Assembly: GCA_013178285.1 (NCBI GenBank)
Contig: JABLXD010000001.1
Span: 1-64,000 of the forward strand
Origin: Methanofastidiosum sp.
GTDB lineage: Archaea; Methanobacteriota_B; Thermococci; Methanofastidiosales; Methanofastidiosaceae
Direction of reading: 5' to 3'
DNA: 64,000 nt
Part shown: piece after piece, positions 1-8,498 of the stretch
Layout: every line of letters begins with the position of its first letter
Numbering within the stretch: position 1 is the stretch's first letter
Translations under genes and position numbers: made by a program
The notes under the pieces: model-generated
Seen by the model: only the letters and a program-made list of their open reading frames with translations
Database searches by the model: none
What the model was told of the DNA's origin: nothing

Positions 1-311
1 GCACCTTGATACGCCATGTTGGAATATTTGTATCTGTCCGATATTACAATTTTATTTTGATCTAGAGCATTCTTTATTTTAAGATAGTGCTCGTGTCTGT
101 CAGCGGCATAAAGCATTGCGACAGTCTCAGATGCTAATGATATTTTTTTTTCAAGATTTGATTTTATGATTTTCCCTATTGGTTCATCATATATTGGCTC
201 ATGAGTCAGTAGTACCTCAAATCCATTATTTTCAAGAAATGATGCGAGTAATTTTGCTTGTGTTTCTTTTCCAGATGCATCAATGCCTTCAAACACAATG
301 AATCTTTTCAT
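1..311 (-). CDS. tmk: thymidylate kinase (dTMP kinase), 3' part cut by window edge
   Basis: Reading leftwards from an ATG at 311, about 103 codons remain open to the window edge. The start of the protein carries the P-loop FEGIDASGK, then a THEP stretch and a [13 protein letters not shown] segment, the dTMP-binding DRY/S region of thymidylate kinases. The family phosphorylates dTMP to dTDP with ATP in the cytoplasm for DNA synthesis. The C-terminal half, including the lid, lies outside the window. It is divergent from the archaemetzincin gene at 405, with a short AT-rich intergenic region between them. Identification rests on both motifs in the right order and spacing. Confidence 0.9.
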   Translation of the reverse strand, partial: MKRFIVFEGIDASGKETQAKLLASFLENNGFEVLLTHEPIYDEPIGKIIKSNLEKKISLASETVAMLYAADRHEHYLKIKNALDQNKIVISDRYKYSNMAYQG

Positions 312-404
312 AGATTGCTTAAAGACAAATTCATTTTTATAGTTTAGTGTAAGAGTTTAGAACAATTTAGTAAGATTTTTAAGCCATATGGTTAATGAAC
401 ATTA

Positions 405-1007
405 ATGGTTTATAATAAACTCTACATCAGAATAGCCGCTGCAGGAAACTTTGATGAAAAGTTTCTTATTGATTTTCAAAAAGAACTACAGAGCCTTTTG
501 TGGGACACGCTTGGAATAAATGCAAGTTGCTATTACAATGTTTCAAATTCAGGAGGTATTCCAATATACAAAATACCTCCAACAGCATATACTCCTCATG
601 TAGGGAAATACAATACACAGAGTTTATTTGTATTTGGAAAACAAAGAAGAGAAGAATCTCTCAAAAAATTTGGAAAAGCTGAAGTTCTTCTGAAAGTACT
701 CGTATTGGTAGATTTTGAGATATACAGATCAGGATTTGCCGGAACTCTTTTTGGTGAGGCTGAAGTTGGAGGCGAGATAGCCATTGTTACAACAGCCCCT
801 CTAGAGAACCATTTCAAGAGTAGTTTTCTAATAAAGGAAAGGGCATTAAAAGAAGCATTGCATGAACTTGGCCACACACTTGGTCTTGACCACTGTAAAG
901 TTCCAGGATGTGCAATGAACATTTCTAAGGATATCTATGATATAGATGAAAAAAAGAAAACATATTGTAAAACATGTTTAAACAAGCTATTTGGTGGATA
1001 CACTTAG
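405..1007 (+). CDS. amzA: archaemetzincin, zinc metalloprotease
   Basis: A 200-residue protein with the extended zinc motif HELGHTLGLDHC followed by C-x4-C-x-M (CKVPGCAM) and a later CKTC pair about 16 residues downstream. This is the archaemetzincin signature, with a metzincin-type catalytic site plus a second four-cysteine zinc site. The family is a predicted aminopeptidase-like metalloprotease; its physiological substrate in archaea is not established. The ATG at 405 lies about 25 bp after a TTTTTAAG TATA-like box (375-382), consistent with a leaderless transcript; the ATG at 388 hits a stop after a few codons. Its 3' end overlaps the convergent gene at 1004 by 4 bp. Confidence 0.92.
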   Translation: MVYNKLYIRIAAAGNFDEKFLIDFQKELQSLLWDTLGINASCYYNVSNSGGIPIYKIPPTAYTPHVGKYNTQSLFVFGKQRREESLKKFGKAEVLLKVLVLVDFEIYRSGFAGTLFGEAEVGGEIAIVTTAPLENHFKSSFLIKERALKEALHELGHTLGLDHCKVPGCAMNISKDIYDIDEKKKTYCKTCLNKLFGGYT

Positions 1008-1480
1008 GAAACTCTTATATAAACAGTGTTTGGGAATCCAGAATCTGCCATTCCTTTGTAAGATACTTCTCCAGTATTTTTACTTACCTCAAACATTAAA
1101 GCATGGTAGCTTACAGTAAGATTATTTCCGTCTAATTTTCCAATTCCTCTCAACACCTCTATTTCATAAAAAGTTCCCTTATCTGTTACCTTGTAAGTTG
1201 GGCTATAGGGGTGAAAGGAGTACGACCTTGTACCTGCAATTTTCTGACCATTATCCCAAATATATGCATCTACAAGTTTCAGTGCATTTTTCTCTGAAAC
1301 TGGAATCATAGTCTCCATCTGTGTGTTTAGCCTATCTCTTTCTTCTGTTAGAAGATTTTTTTCAATAGTGAGGGTTTCAATATCTTCTTTCAAATCCTTA
1401 TTTTCGGTAAACATAAGATATGATGTAGCTCCAAAAATAAGTACAAGTATTCCGAGTATTGCGATTAAATTTTTGCTCAT
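1004..1480 (-). CDS. membrane-anchored coiled-coil protein of unknown function
   Basis: A 158-residue protein not assigned to a family. Residues about 5-24 form one hydrophobic segment (signal anchor), followed by a charged heptad-like helix (about 28-60, rich in E, K, L) and a C-terminal globular part of about 95 residues with alternating beta-type pattern (YKVTDKGTFYEIEVLRG, TGEVSYKG), which recalls PepSY-like extracytoplasmic domains without being a secure match. Topology would place the globular part outside the cell. It stands alone, convergent with the archaemetzincin gene. A TATA-like ATATTTATATAGATA (minus strand, about 1512-1526) and a perfect palindrome at 1537-1557 lie upstream. 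Confidence 0.65.
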   Translation of the reverse strand: MSKNLIAILGILVLIFGATSYLMFTENKDLKEDIETLTIEKNLLTEERDRLNTQMETMIPVSEKNALKLVDAYIWDNGQKIAGTRSYSFHPYSPTYKVTDKGTFYEIEVLRGIGKLDGNNLTVSYHALMFEVSKNTGEVSYKGMADSGFPNTVYIRVS

Positions 1481-1536
1481 AGTATCACTTTTTAATAAGA
1501 TTTCAAAAAATATCTATATAAATATTTGTAAAAACT

Positions 1537-1557
1537 GATAATTAATTATTAATTATC
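1537..1557. promoter_or_regulatory. 21-bp perfect palindrome, candidate operator
   Basis: Arms GATAATTAAT and ATTAATTATC flank a single central T. It lies between the divergent genes at 1480(-) and 1646(+), directly upstream of the TATA-like box serving the minus-strand gene. A second, weaker symmetry (ATCGT ... ACGAT, about 1558-1595) follows. Position and symmetry suggest a dimeric regulator site; the regulator is unknown, and an AT-rich palindrome can arise by chance. Confidence 0.4.
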
Positions 1558-1645
1558 ATCGTTATCTAAAGAAATTGCTATAGATTATAGACGATAGTTT
1601 AATCTTTTTAGAAAGATTTAAATATTCTTTTCCAAAATGTTGTTT

Positions 1646-2758
1646 ATGAATAGGAAACTTAGGATGGGTATCTCACTTTCTCTCGTTTTATTCACTTTGT
1701 CATTGTTTATAGCTTACGCTGCAGCTGAATCTGCAGCTAATTCTCAGCATTATAGATTTCAAATGAAGTTTTTAGGCACAGAGGGGACTGTAAGACCAGA
1801 TGAAAATCTCAGAATCTCTGATGTCAGATTTATAATAAATAAAGATACAATTACTCTAAAGATGAATGTCTATATTCCAAGGAATTCTGGAATTGACAAA
1901 ATGGAAATTTCTTTTGTCAATGATCCCGATCGTTCAAAAAGATTTTTCCTTGAGCCTGCAGAGGCTAAAGGTGTTGTAAGTTCAATTAAACCACTTTATA
2001 TGAATGCATCTCAATCTTATTTCTTGAGGGATGGAGATGTCTCTAGGAAGGTATCTATATTGACCCTTACATACAAAAGAGTGGGAGACTATTATTACCA
2101 ACTGCCTTTAAATGCAACAGTCGATTCATTTTACGGTGAATTTTGGATAGTCTTTGATAGAGGTACAGATGATCCTTCGATATTACTTGAAAACAACAAC
2201 ATTAATATTTCATTTTCATACCCATATGGAGATGCCGGAATAAATGGGATTAAAGTCCCAGATGATTACACAATAGCTACAGTTACCCCTGAGACAACAG
2301 AGAGAGTAAAATCATTCATTGTCTATTACTCAGCACCACCAACTAGTGTTTTCATAGAAGCTGTGAGAGGTCAGACAGAACCAACTCCTCTAGAAAAGTT
2401 AAGTTTATGGGGCAATTCAAATCTTGGTATATTTCTTATTATCTTCACATTCATTTGTGGTATAGATTCCTCTATGGTTTTCCTTTCAAGTTGGAAGAAA
2501 TCTTTTGGAAATAAGAAAAACGTTAAAGTAACTATCAAAAAAGAAGAGTGCGAAGAAAAACCTCCTCCTGAAAAACCTAGACCAAGACCTATACCGGCAC
2601 CTGTTGAAAGAGAAAGGCCTGTAAGAAGGGAAGAGCCTGTTAGTAGATATCAGCCATATGGTAGAGTGGACAGCACAAAAGACCTTATTGATGATATAAA
2701 AAGACTTGAAAAGGCAATGGAAGATTATGAAAACTCAGTAAGATTAAGAAAGAAATAA
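1646..2758 (+). CDS. type I-like membrane protein with extracellular domain and charged tail
   Basis: About 370 residues, no recognised family. The N-terminus is a signal peptide or signal anchor ending near IAYAAAES. An extracellular beta-rich region of about 210 residues follows, then a hydrophobic helix (NLGIFLIIFTFICGIDSSMVFL, about residues 255-277), and a cytoplasmic tail with a Pro/Arg/Glu-rich linker (EEKPPPEKPRPRPIPAP) and a terminal charged helix. A TATA box TTTAAATATT at 1617-1626 places the transcription start near 1646-1648. The ATG at 1646 is therefore preferred (leaderless) over the ATG at 1637. It is followed closely by rpiA with no functional link apparent. Confidence 0.7.
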   Translation: MNRKLRMGISLSLVLFTLSLFIAYAAAESAANSQHYRFQMKFLGTEGTVRPDENLRISDVRFIINKDTITLKMNVYIPRNSGIDKMEISFVNDPDRSKRFFLEPAEAKGVVSSIKPLYMNASQSYFLRDGDVSRKVSILTLTYKRVGDYYYQLPLNATVDSFYGEFWIVFDRGTDDPSILLENNNINISFSYPYGDAGINGIKVPDDYTIATVTPETTERVKSFIVYYSAPPTSVFIEAVRGQTEPTPLEKLSLWGNSNLGIFLIIFTFICGIDSSMVFLSSWKKSFGNKKNVKVTIKKEECEEKPPPEKPRPRPIPAPVERERPVRREEPVSRYQPYGRVDSTKDLIDDIKRLEKAMEDYENSVRLRKK

Positions 2759-2770
2759 AGGTTGAGATAC

Positions 2771-3436
2771 TTGGATGATAAAAAATCAGTTGGTACATAT
2801 GCGGCATCACTTGTAAAAGATGGTAATGTTGTAGGGCTAGGAACAGGAAGCACTACTGCATTCACAATAACAGAACTTGGAAGAAGAATAAAGGAAGAAG
2901 GCATCTCAATATATGGTATACCTACTTCATTCCAAGCAAAGCTTTTGGCTGTAGAATCAAATATACCAATTACAACTCTAGATGAACATGATATAGATAT
3001 ATCGATTGACGGTGCGGATGAAGTGGATCCAACTCTTTGCCTCTTAAAGGGTAGGGGTGGGGCCTTATTACAAGAGAAGATAATTGACTACAATGCGAAT
3101 AGATTTGTTGTTGTTTGTGAAGAAAGAAAACTTGTAGAAAGGCTTGGAAAAAATTTTCCTGTGACTATTGAAGTATTTCCACTTGCATATAGAAAGGTCT
3201 TTGAATCATTGACTTCATTTGGTAAGCCTATATTGAGAGATGGGGGCAAAAAAGATGGCCCGGTAATGACAGACAATGGAAACTTCATAATTGACTTATT
3301 TACATCTGTTGAAAATCCTAAATCCATGGAAAGAGAACTAAATGACATACCAGGTATATTTGAAAATGGGATATTTACTTCAAAATGCGAAGTAATATTT
3401 ATGAAAAATAATAAGATAGTAGTTCTTAAATCATGA
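2771..3436 (+). CDS. rpiA: ribose-5-phosphate isomerase A
   Basis: Interconverts ribose 5-phosphate and ribulose 5-phosphate. The sequence shows the family landmarks GLGTGSTT near the N-terminus, DGADEVD at about 79-85, and KGRGGALLQEK at about 92-102. The reading frame is open from a TTG at 2762, but that codon abuts its only purine-rich upstream sequence. The TTG at 2771 has GGTTGAG just before it and gives 28 residues up to the end of the GTGST loop, as in other RpiA proteins, so I place the start there. It begins just after the stop of the membrane protein gene (2758) and may be cotranscribed with it. In archaea RpiA supplies ribose for nucleotides; AMP phosphorylase is encoded 2 kb downstream. 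Confidence 0.93.
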   Translation: MDDKKSVGTYAASLVKDGNVVGLGTGSTTAFTITELGRRIKEEGISIYGIPTSFQAKLLAVESNIPITTLDEHDIDISIDGADEVDPTLCLLKGRGGALLQEKIIDYNANRFVVVCEERKLVERLGKNFPVTIEVFPLAYRKVFESLTSFGKPILRDGGKKDGPVMTDNGNFIIDLFTSVENPKSMERELNDIPGIFENGIFTSKCEVIFMKNNKIVVLKS

Positions 3437-3480
3437 TAAATTATTTATAATATAATTTAAATAAATAGTCAGGTGATAAA

Positions 3481-3921
3481 ATGAAAGAATATGCCAAGGA
3501 AATAAAAATCAATGTTCCAGAAAAAAGCGATATAGATAAAGGATTAATGGATATGCTAAAATTCTTTTTAGACACAGAATCAAAAGTAAAGATCTATTTG
3601 TATCTCTTAAAAAAAGGCAGCTCTACCTATGACAGTATTGCCGAAGGGACGGCAATATATCCAAGTATGTGCCGTGAATCTTTAGCTTCAATGGAACAGA
3701 TGAAGGTAGTGGAGAAGTCACCAGGAGATCCAGAAAGGTATTCTGCAGTTTCGCCTTCGCAGCTTGTAGATCGAAAAATTGGTCAAATTGAGAAGGAGCT
3801 AAATGAATTCTTAAAACTTGAAGAGATAGTAAAAGAGAAAAAAGAGATTAAAACTCCCATACTTCCTTTCAAAATAAAGATAGAAAGGGTAGAAAATACG
3901 GATAGTAAGGATGAGGAATGA
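3481..3921 (+). CDS. winged-helix (TrmB-like) transcriptional regulator
   Basis: A 146-residue protein. Residues about 20-95 form a helix-turn-helix/wing pattern (ESKVKIYLYLLKKGSSTYDSIAEGTAIYP, then SLASMEQMKVVEKSPGDPERYSAV), typical of TrmB/MarR-like winged helices. A charged helical segment of about 40 residues follows and could dimerise. A clear AGGTGAT ribosome binding site (3471-3477) precedes the ATG, and a TATA-like TTTATAATATAATTT lies at about 3443-3458. It starts a compact cluster with the JAMM protein (gap 6 bp) and the asparagine-synthase-like gene (4-bp overlap), so it may regulate that cluster. Ligand and target are unknown. Confidence 0.7.
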   Translation: MKEYAKEIKINVPEKSDIDKGLMDMLKFFLDTESKVKIYLYLLKKGSSTYDSIAEGTAIYPSMCRESLASMEQMKVVEKSPGDPERYSAVSPSQLVDRKIGQIEKELNEFLKLEEIVKEKKEIKTPILPFKIKIERVENTDSKDEE

Positions 3922-3927
3922 AATCTT

Positions 3928-4290
3928 TTGTTAAAGATTAGTAATGAGCTCTTAGATTTCATATCTCATGCTGCAAAAAGTACCCACCCGAATGAATTTG
4001 CTGCTTTTTTAAGAGAGGATAATGGAGTTATTTCTGAAGTTATTTTTTCTCCTTTTAGTATATTTGGAAAGAACTCATCTACAATCTCCCACTTTAGTCT
4101 TCCAATTGATGCGTCTATTGTAGGCACAGTCCACTCACATCCTTCTGATAATGGACTTCCTTCAGAAGGAGACTTAAACTTTTTTTCCCGCTATGGAAAA
4201 ATACATATAATAGTCAGATACCCCTATGGTGCAAAGGATTATTTCTTTTACTCAAGGGAAGGGGAAATATTAGAATACGAGGTTTTATGA
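3928..4290 (+). CDS. JAB/MPN (JAMM) domain metalloprotease-like protein
   Basis: A 120-residue single-domain protein with a complete JAMM zinc motif: a glutamate near the N-terminus (NEFAAFLRE) and HSHPSDNGLPSEGD, matching HxH-x7-S-x2-D. Archaeal JAMM proteins can act as isopeptidases on ubiquitin-like SAMP proteins or cleave modified C-termini; the substrate here is unknown. The TTG start at 3928 follows the wHTH stop by six bases, with GAGGAATG upstream. The stop overlaps the start of the next gene (ATGATG at 4287-4292), indicating translational coupling. All catalytic residues are present, so it should be active. Confidence 0.85.
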   Translation: MLKISNELLDFISHAAKSTHPNEFAAFLREDNGVISEVIFSPFSIFGKNSSTISHFSLPIDASIVGTVHSHPSDNGLPSEGDLNFFSRYGKIHIIVRYPYGAKDYFFYSREGEILEYEVL

Positions 4291-5099
4291 TGCAGCTAAA
4301 AGAAGAGCTTTTTAAAGCACTTTCAAAATCTGCTTTAGACCTAGTAGGAAAAAGAAAAGAGGTACCGATCTCATTTTCTGGCGGTGTTGATAGCTACATC
4401 ACTGCAGCCTTAGTTAAGAATTATTCAAATCCAATCCTTTATACTATTGGAAACGCAGAATCAAAGGACATAGATTATTCAAAAATTGCATCTGAATCCT
4501 TAGAATGCTCCCTTGAAATAATAAGCTTATCCGATGAAGATATAGTAAAGGGAATCGAAGGAACTATTGGGATTATAGGCAGAGAGAATAGCCTTGACAT
4601 CTTGATAGGTACGACCTTTTATCTTATTGCAAAAAGAATAAATCAAGATAGATTCAATATCTGTCTATCAGGTCAAGGTGCAGATGAGTTATTTTTTGGA
4701 TATGATAAATATAGAAGGGCTATGGCAAAAGGTGAAGATCCTGATGGGTTAAGAAATAAGGATGTAATGGGGCTAGGAGAGATATTGAATAAACGAGAAT
4801 ACAAGATATTTGGAAATTTTGGTATAAAATTCTTATCTCCTTTTTTAGATGAAAATGTCAGAAAAATAGGCCTGCAGATTGAAAGGCACTATAATCTGAA
4901 AAACTCAAGTGACAATTTAAGAAAACATCTTCTTAGAGAAATCGCACATGATTTAGGGGCCCCTCCAGAGATTGTAAATCGTAAAAAGAAAGCTCTGCAA
5001 TATGGCTCAGGAATCCTTGATGATGTTAGAAGGATATCCAGAGAAAAAGGATTGGCTTATTCTCTTAATGCTTATCTAGAATCTATTAAAAAATCGTAA
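4287..5099 (+). CDS. asparagine synthase-like ATP pyrophosphatase domain protein
   Basis: 270 residues matching only the C-terminal synthetase half of asparagine synthetase B. The PP-loop SFSGGVDSYITAAL is at about 29-42, LSGQGADELFFGYDKY at about 127-142, and a C-terminal KxALQYGSG segment at about 231-238. The N-terminal glutamine amidotransferase domain is absent, so it would need ammonia from another source or carry out a different adenylation chemistry. Stand-alone synthetase-type proteins of this kind occur in archaea without a firm function. It overlaps the JAMM gene by 4 bp, which suggests the two products act together. Confidence 0.82.
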   Translation: MMQLKEELFKALSKSALDLVGKRKEVPISFSGGVDSYITAALVKNYSNPILYTIGNAESKDIDYSKIASESLECSLEIISLSDEDIVKGIEGTIGIIGRENSLDILIGTTFYLIAKRINQDRFNICLSGQGADELFFGYDKYRRAMAKGEDPDGLRNKDVMGLGEILNKREYKIFGNFGIKFLSPFLDENVRKIGLQIERHYNLKNSSDNLRKHLLREIAHDLGAPPEIVNRKKKALQYGSGILDDVRRISREKGLAYSLNAYLESIKKS

Positions 5100-5131
5100 C
5101 TCTTTTAATAATAGTTTACAATATATATATT

Positions 5132-6652
5132 ATGGAACTTAAAATAAAATATCTTGATATTCAGGAAATCCAAGATATTGTTTTCTTAAATGTAAAGGAT
5201 GCTATAAAGGAAAGAATAGACCCTGGAGAGAAAATTATTATTAAAAAAAATAATTATTCTTATTCATCATCTGCAGTGCTAACCAAAGGCCTAGTAGCAC
5301 AAGGATTTATTGGGATACCTCTGGAAAAATCAAAGCATTACAATCATTTAGAAAACGAAATAGTTGAAGTATTCCCTGATGTTAATATGGAACTAGTCCA
5401 TATATCAAAAAAGAAAATAGATGGAAAAATACTGACTAATGAAGAGATAACAAAGTTTGTAGGCGGGATTATTAACGGGAATATTGATAGTGTAATAATC
5501 TCTAGCTTTCTTACAACAACTCAAATACTTGGAACATCTACAAAAGAAATAGAATACCTTACTCGTGCAATGGCTGAAACTGGAACAATGATAAGATTTG
5601 ACAAAGGTCCTATAATGGATGTTCATAGCATTGGAGGTGTTCCAGGAAATAAAACTGCACTTCTCACAATACCAATAGTTGCATCTGCTGGCCTTTACAT
5701 TCCCAAAACATCTTCAAGGGCAATAACATCTCCTGCAGGGACGGCCGATGTTGTAGAAGTAATATCGCCTGTTGATTTTTCTCCAGAAAAATTAAAAGAA
5801 ATTGTCAAAACAACAGGAGGATGTCTTGCATGGAGTGGAGTCTTGAATTTATCGCCAGCAGATGAGAAGATAGTTGAAGTTGAAAGGAGACTTCATATAG
5901 ATCCAGAACCGATCATCCTTGCAAGTGTTTTAAGTAAAAAATATGCGATGGGTTCAGAGTTTCTTCTTATAGATATACCAATGGGAGATGGAACTAAAAT
6001 TAATAGTTGGGAAAATGCAAGGAAGCTTGCATCTAATTTTACAGAACTTGGATCGTCTCTTGGAATGCATGTCGAAGTTGCTGTAACCTATGGAGGGCAG
6101 CCTATTGGAAATGCCGTTGGGCCAGCACTTGAGGCAAGGGAAGCTTTAATGGCCTTAGAGGGGAAGCGAACTGGAAGCCTTACCGAAAAGGCCATTGGTC
6201 TTGCAGCTATACTACTTGAGCTTGGAAAGAAGGTAGAAGTTGGCAAAGGCAAATCAATGGCAAGAGATATCCTTGAAAGTGGAAAAGCCTTAGAAAAGTT
6301 TAGAGAGATCATAGAGGCCCAAGGTGGTCAATCTGATATAAAACCTGACGAAATACCCTTGGGGGAGTTTAGAGAAACAATCCTATCAGAAGATTCTGGG
6401 TATATAACTAAAGTTGATAATGACACTATTGTTAAAGTTGCAAAAATATTGGGAACCCCTTTTGATAAGGGAGCGGGACTCCTGTTAAATTATAAAGTAG
6501 GGGACCGTGTTGAAAAAGATGATGTAATTGTAGAACTTTATGCAGAAAGCAAGGAAAGACTTTTATCTGCAAAGAGATTTTTGGATTACAATAGGATATT
6601 CCAAACTGAAGGAATGATCCTTAAAAGATTTCCAGGACTTAGGGTGATTTGA
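5132..6652 (+). CDS. AMP phosphorylase (archaeal DeoA-like)
   Basis: A 506-residue protein, the size of archaeal AMP phosphorylases, which carry an N-terminal domain of about 85 residues ahead of the thymidine phosphorylase fold. Recognisable segments are SIGGVPGNKTALL (phosphate site, about 169-181), SSRAITSPAGTADVVE (about 194-209), and a lysine-rich C-terminal domain. The family converts AMP plus phosphate to adenine and ribose 1,5-bisphosphate, which archaea can route through R15P isomerase and form III RuBisCO. Neither partner is in this window. The start follows a TTTTAATAA box by about 25 bp, consistent with a leaderless message. The stop overlaps the start of the next gene (TGATG). 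Confidence 0.93.
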   Translation: MELKIKYLDIQEIQDIVFLNVKDAIKERIDPGEKIIIKKNNYSYSSSAVLTKGLVAQGFIGIPLEKSKHYNHLENEIVEVFPDVNMELVHISKKKIDGKILTNEEITKFVGGIINGNIDSVIISSFLTTTQILGTSTKEIEYLTRAMAETGTMIRFDKGPIMDVHSIGGVPGNKTALLTIPIVASAGLYIPKTSSRAITSPAGTADVVEVISPVDFSPEKLKEIVKTTGGCLAWSGVLNLSPADEKIVEVERRLHIDPEPIILASVLSKKYAMGSEFLLIDIPMGDGTKINSWENARKLASNFTELGSSLGMHVEVAVTYGGQPIGNAVGPALEAREALMALEGKRTGSLTEKAIGLAAILLELGKKVEVGKGKSMARDILESGKALEKFREIIEAQGGQSDIKPDEIPLGEFRETILSEDSGYITKVDNDTIVKVAKILGTPFDKGAGLLLNYKVGDRVEKDDVIVELYAESKERLLSAKRFLDYNRIFQTEGMILKRFPGLRVI

Positions 6653-6990
6653 TGGAACCTGATTATTATAATCTTAAACATAGGAGAATCTTGGAAGATG
6701 CTAGAAGGAAAAGAGAGGACGGAATTATCCTATTTTTTGCACTGTTCTTGTCATCTCTATTCTTATTCCTAGTGGGGTTCGGGTTCTCTGTTGTTCTTAT
6801 CGTTGCTGGAGTTATTGTTCTATTGTTAGGGGTCTTGTTGTTTATTTATGAAGACTCACAAAGTAGGAAATTCCTTGATAAAGCCTCTGAAATGGAACAT
6901 CCTCTTGAAAATCCAGTTGAAAAAGAAGTGGAAAATGCAATCACTGATCTTTTGATTGAAGGAATCTCTTATCTGATGAAACATGACTAA
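6652..6990 (+). CDS. small membrane protein, two adjacent TM helices
   Basis: 112 residues, no family recognised. A basic N-terminus (KHRRILEDARRKRED) precedes two closely spaced hydrophobic helices (about 23-45 and 47-66, forming a hairpin), then an acidic helical tail. AGGGTGAT at 6641-6648 is a good ribosome binding site for the ATG at 6652, which overlaps the AMP phosphorylase stop; the TTG at 6649 is disfavoured. The 3' end overlaps the DUF362 gene by 8 bp, so the three genes look like one operon. Confidence 0.7.
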   Translation: MEPDYYNLKHRRILEDARRKREDGIILFFALFLSSLFLFLVGFGFSVVLIVAGVIVLLLGVLLFIYEDSQSRKFLDKASEMEHPLENPVEKEVENAITDLLIEGISYLMKHD

Positions 6991-8110
6991 AACAGTATAC
7001 ATTAGAAAGGCTCAAGACTACGAAAAAAGTCTCTCAGAGAGTATAAATAAAATCCTAAACGATTTAGGAGGTATAGAAAGATTTGTAAAAAAAGGTGACA
7101 GAGTCGCTCTTAAACCTAATTTGTTAGTTTTTTCGTCACCTTCAAAGGCCATAGTAACTCATCCCCTTTTCGTATTCGAAGTCTTTAAGAAAATAATTGA
7201 AGCAGGTGGAGAGCCTTTTGTAATAGATAGCCCAGGAAGTGGGATACCTTTCACAAAATCTTCTCTTAAATCCCTATATAGATTGACAGGTTACTGGGAT
7301 ACCTTCAAAGATTATTCTGACTGCCTTAACACAGATACCTCTAAAGTCAATGTAGAAGTTGAAAATGGCCTTATCCTCAAGAGAATCGATATTTTAAAGC
7401 CAATTCTAGATGCAGATGTCATTATTAATCTGCCAAAAATGAAGACTCATACTCTTACATTTCTTTCGGGTGCAGTGAAAAATATGTATGGTTCAATTCC
7501 AGGTATGGAAAAAACACGTTATCACTCAAGATTCACAAATGTACACGATTTTTCAAAGGCCATACTCGATGTTTGGAACGTTACAAAACCTGATTTGACA
7601 ATAATGGACGGGATACTCTCTCTTGAGGGTGATGGCCCTGCAATGAGGGGGCTCCCAAGAAAAACTGAAATAATATTGGGTTCAGAAGACTCTCTGTCAA
7701 TGGATCTAGCTATATGTAAGTTGATTGGATTATCGTATAATGAAATACCTTACTTAAAGGTCGCAATAGACAACAACCTTTCTGATGGAAACTTTAATCT
7801 AGTTGGAGAAATTCCAGAAATAGATAATTATATCCTTCCAAGAACATACCACGGTAAGATATCTTTAGACCCGGTATCATTGTATAATTATATCGTATTC
7901 CCAATATTCACCAAGTTTTTAGTTGAAAAGCCAAAGATACTAAAGAAAAAATGTATAAGATGTGGTGTATGTCTAAGGAGTTGTCCTGAAAAGGCAATAA
8001 CTATGGGTAAAGAATCAGCCATTATAGATTACAGTAAATGCATTAAATGTTATTGTTGCCACGAGCAGTGCCCCGAGGGTGCTATTGACCTTAAAAGAAT
8101 TAACTTATAG
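6983..8110 (+). CDS. DUF362 domain protein with two 4Fe-4S clusters
   Basis: 375 residues. Residues 1 to about 290 match the DUF362 pattern (GDRVALKPNLL near 40, PKMKTHTLTFLSGAVKNMYG near 150). Two ferredoxin motifs follow at the C-terminus: CIRCGVCLRSCPEKAI and CIKCYCCHEQCPEGAI, each a CxxCxxCxxxC set that can ligate a 4Fe-4S cluster. DUF362-ferredoxin proteins are common in anaerobes; the reaction is unknown, so a redox role is inference from the clusters. It overlaps the upstream membrane protein gene. Confidence 0.88.
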   Translation: MTKTVYIRKAQDYEKSLSESINKILNDLGGIERFVKKGDRVALKPNLLVFSSPSKAIVTHPLFVFEVFKKIIEAGGEPFVIDSPGSGIPFTKSSLKSLYRLTGYWDTFKDYSDCLNTDTSKVNVEVENGLILKRIDILKPILDADVIINLPKMKTHTLTFLSGAVKNMYGSIPGMEKTRYHSRFTNVHDFSKAILDVWNVTKPDLTIMDGILSLEGDGPAMRGLPRKTEIILGSEDSLSMDLAICKLIGLSYNEIPYLKVAIDNNLSDGNFNLVGEIPEIDNYILPRTYHGKISLDPVSLYNYIVFPIFTKFLVEKPKILKKKCIRCGVCLRSCPEKAITMGKESAIIDYSKCIKCYCCHEQCPEGAIDLKRINL

Positions 8111-8153
8111 AAATCCATTTAAATATAAGTATTTTCATGTATTTGGTGATAAA

Positions 8154-8477
8154 ATGAAAGAAGAAGTTTTCTACGGAAGAGGTATGAAAAAGATCAGGAC
8201 AGATTGCCCAGAAGTATATGATGCAATTATAAAATTAAATGATGCCGTATACACAGGTAAGGCTTTGGATTACAAAACACAGAAACTAATTGCTATAGGG
8301 ATTGCGGCGTCCAGATGTGATCAGAGTGCAACTGAAAAGCAGATGAGATCAGCAATGAAAGAGCTTGGGGTAACATCTGATGAAATAGCAGATGTCTTAA
8401 GAGTAGTATTGCTCCTCTCAGGTATGCCGTCTTTTACAAAGGGCATGAGGATTCTAGAAGAAATAGAAAATAAATAA
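8154..8477 (+). CDS. carboxymuconolactone decarboxylase (AhpD-like) family protein
   Basis: 107 residues of the small all-helical CMD/AhpD fold (LDYKTQKLIAIGIAASRCDQSATEKQMRSAMKELG). The reading frame is open further upstream (from 8079), but GGTGAT at 8145-8150 and a TTTAAATATAAG TATA-like box at about 8117-8128 support the ATG at 8154. Members with peroxidase activity carry a CxxC pair; here the equivalent reads CDQS, with only one cysteine, so the disulfide chemistry is probably absent. It lies between DUF362 and nfo, probably on its own promoter. Confidence 0.8.
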   Translation: MKEEVFYGRGMKKIRTDCPEVYDAIIKLNDAVYTGKALDYKTQKLIAIGIAASRCDQSATEKQMRSAMKELGVTSDEIADVLRVVLLLSGMPSFTKGMRILEEIENK

Positions 8478-8498
8478 AATAATTAATTTACTATTTTT

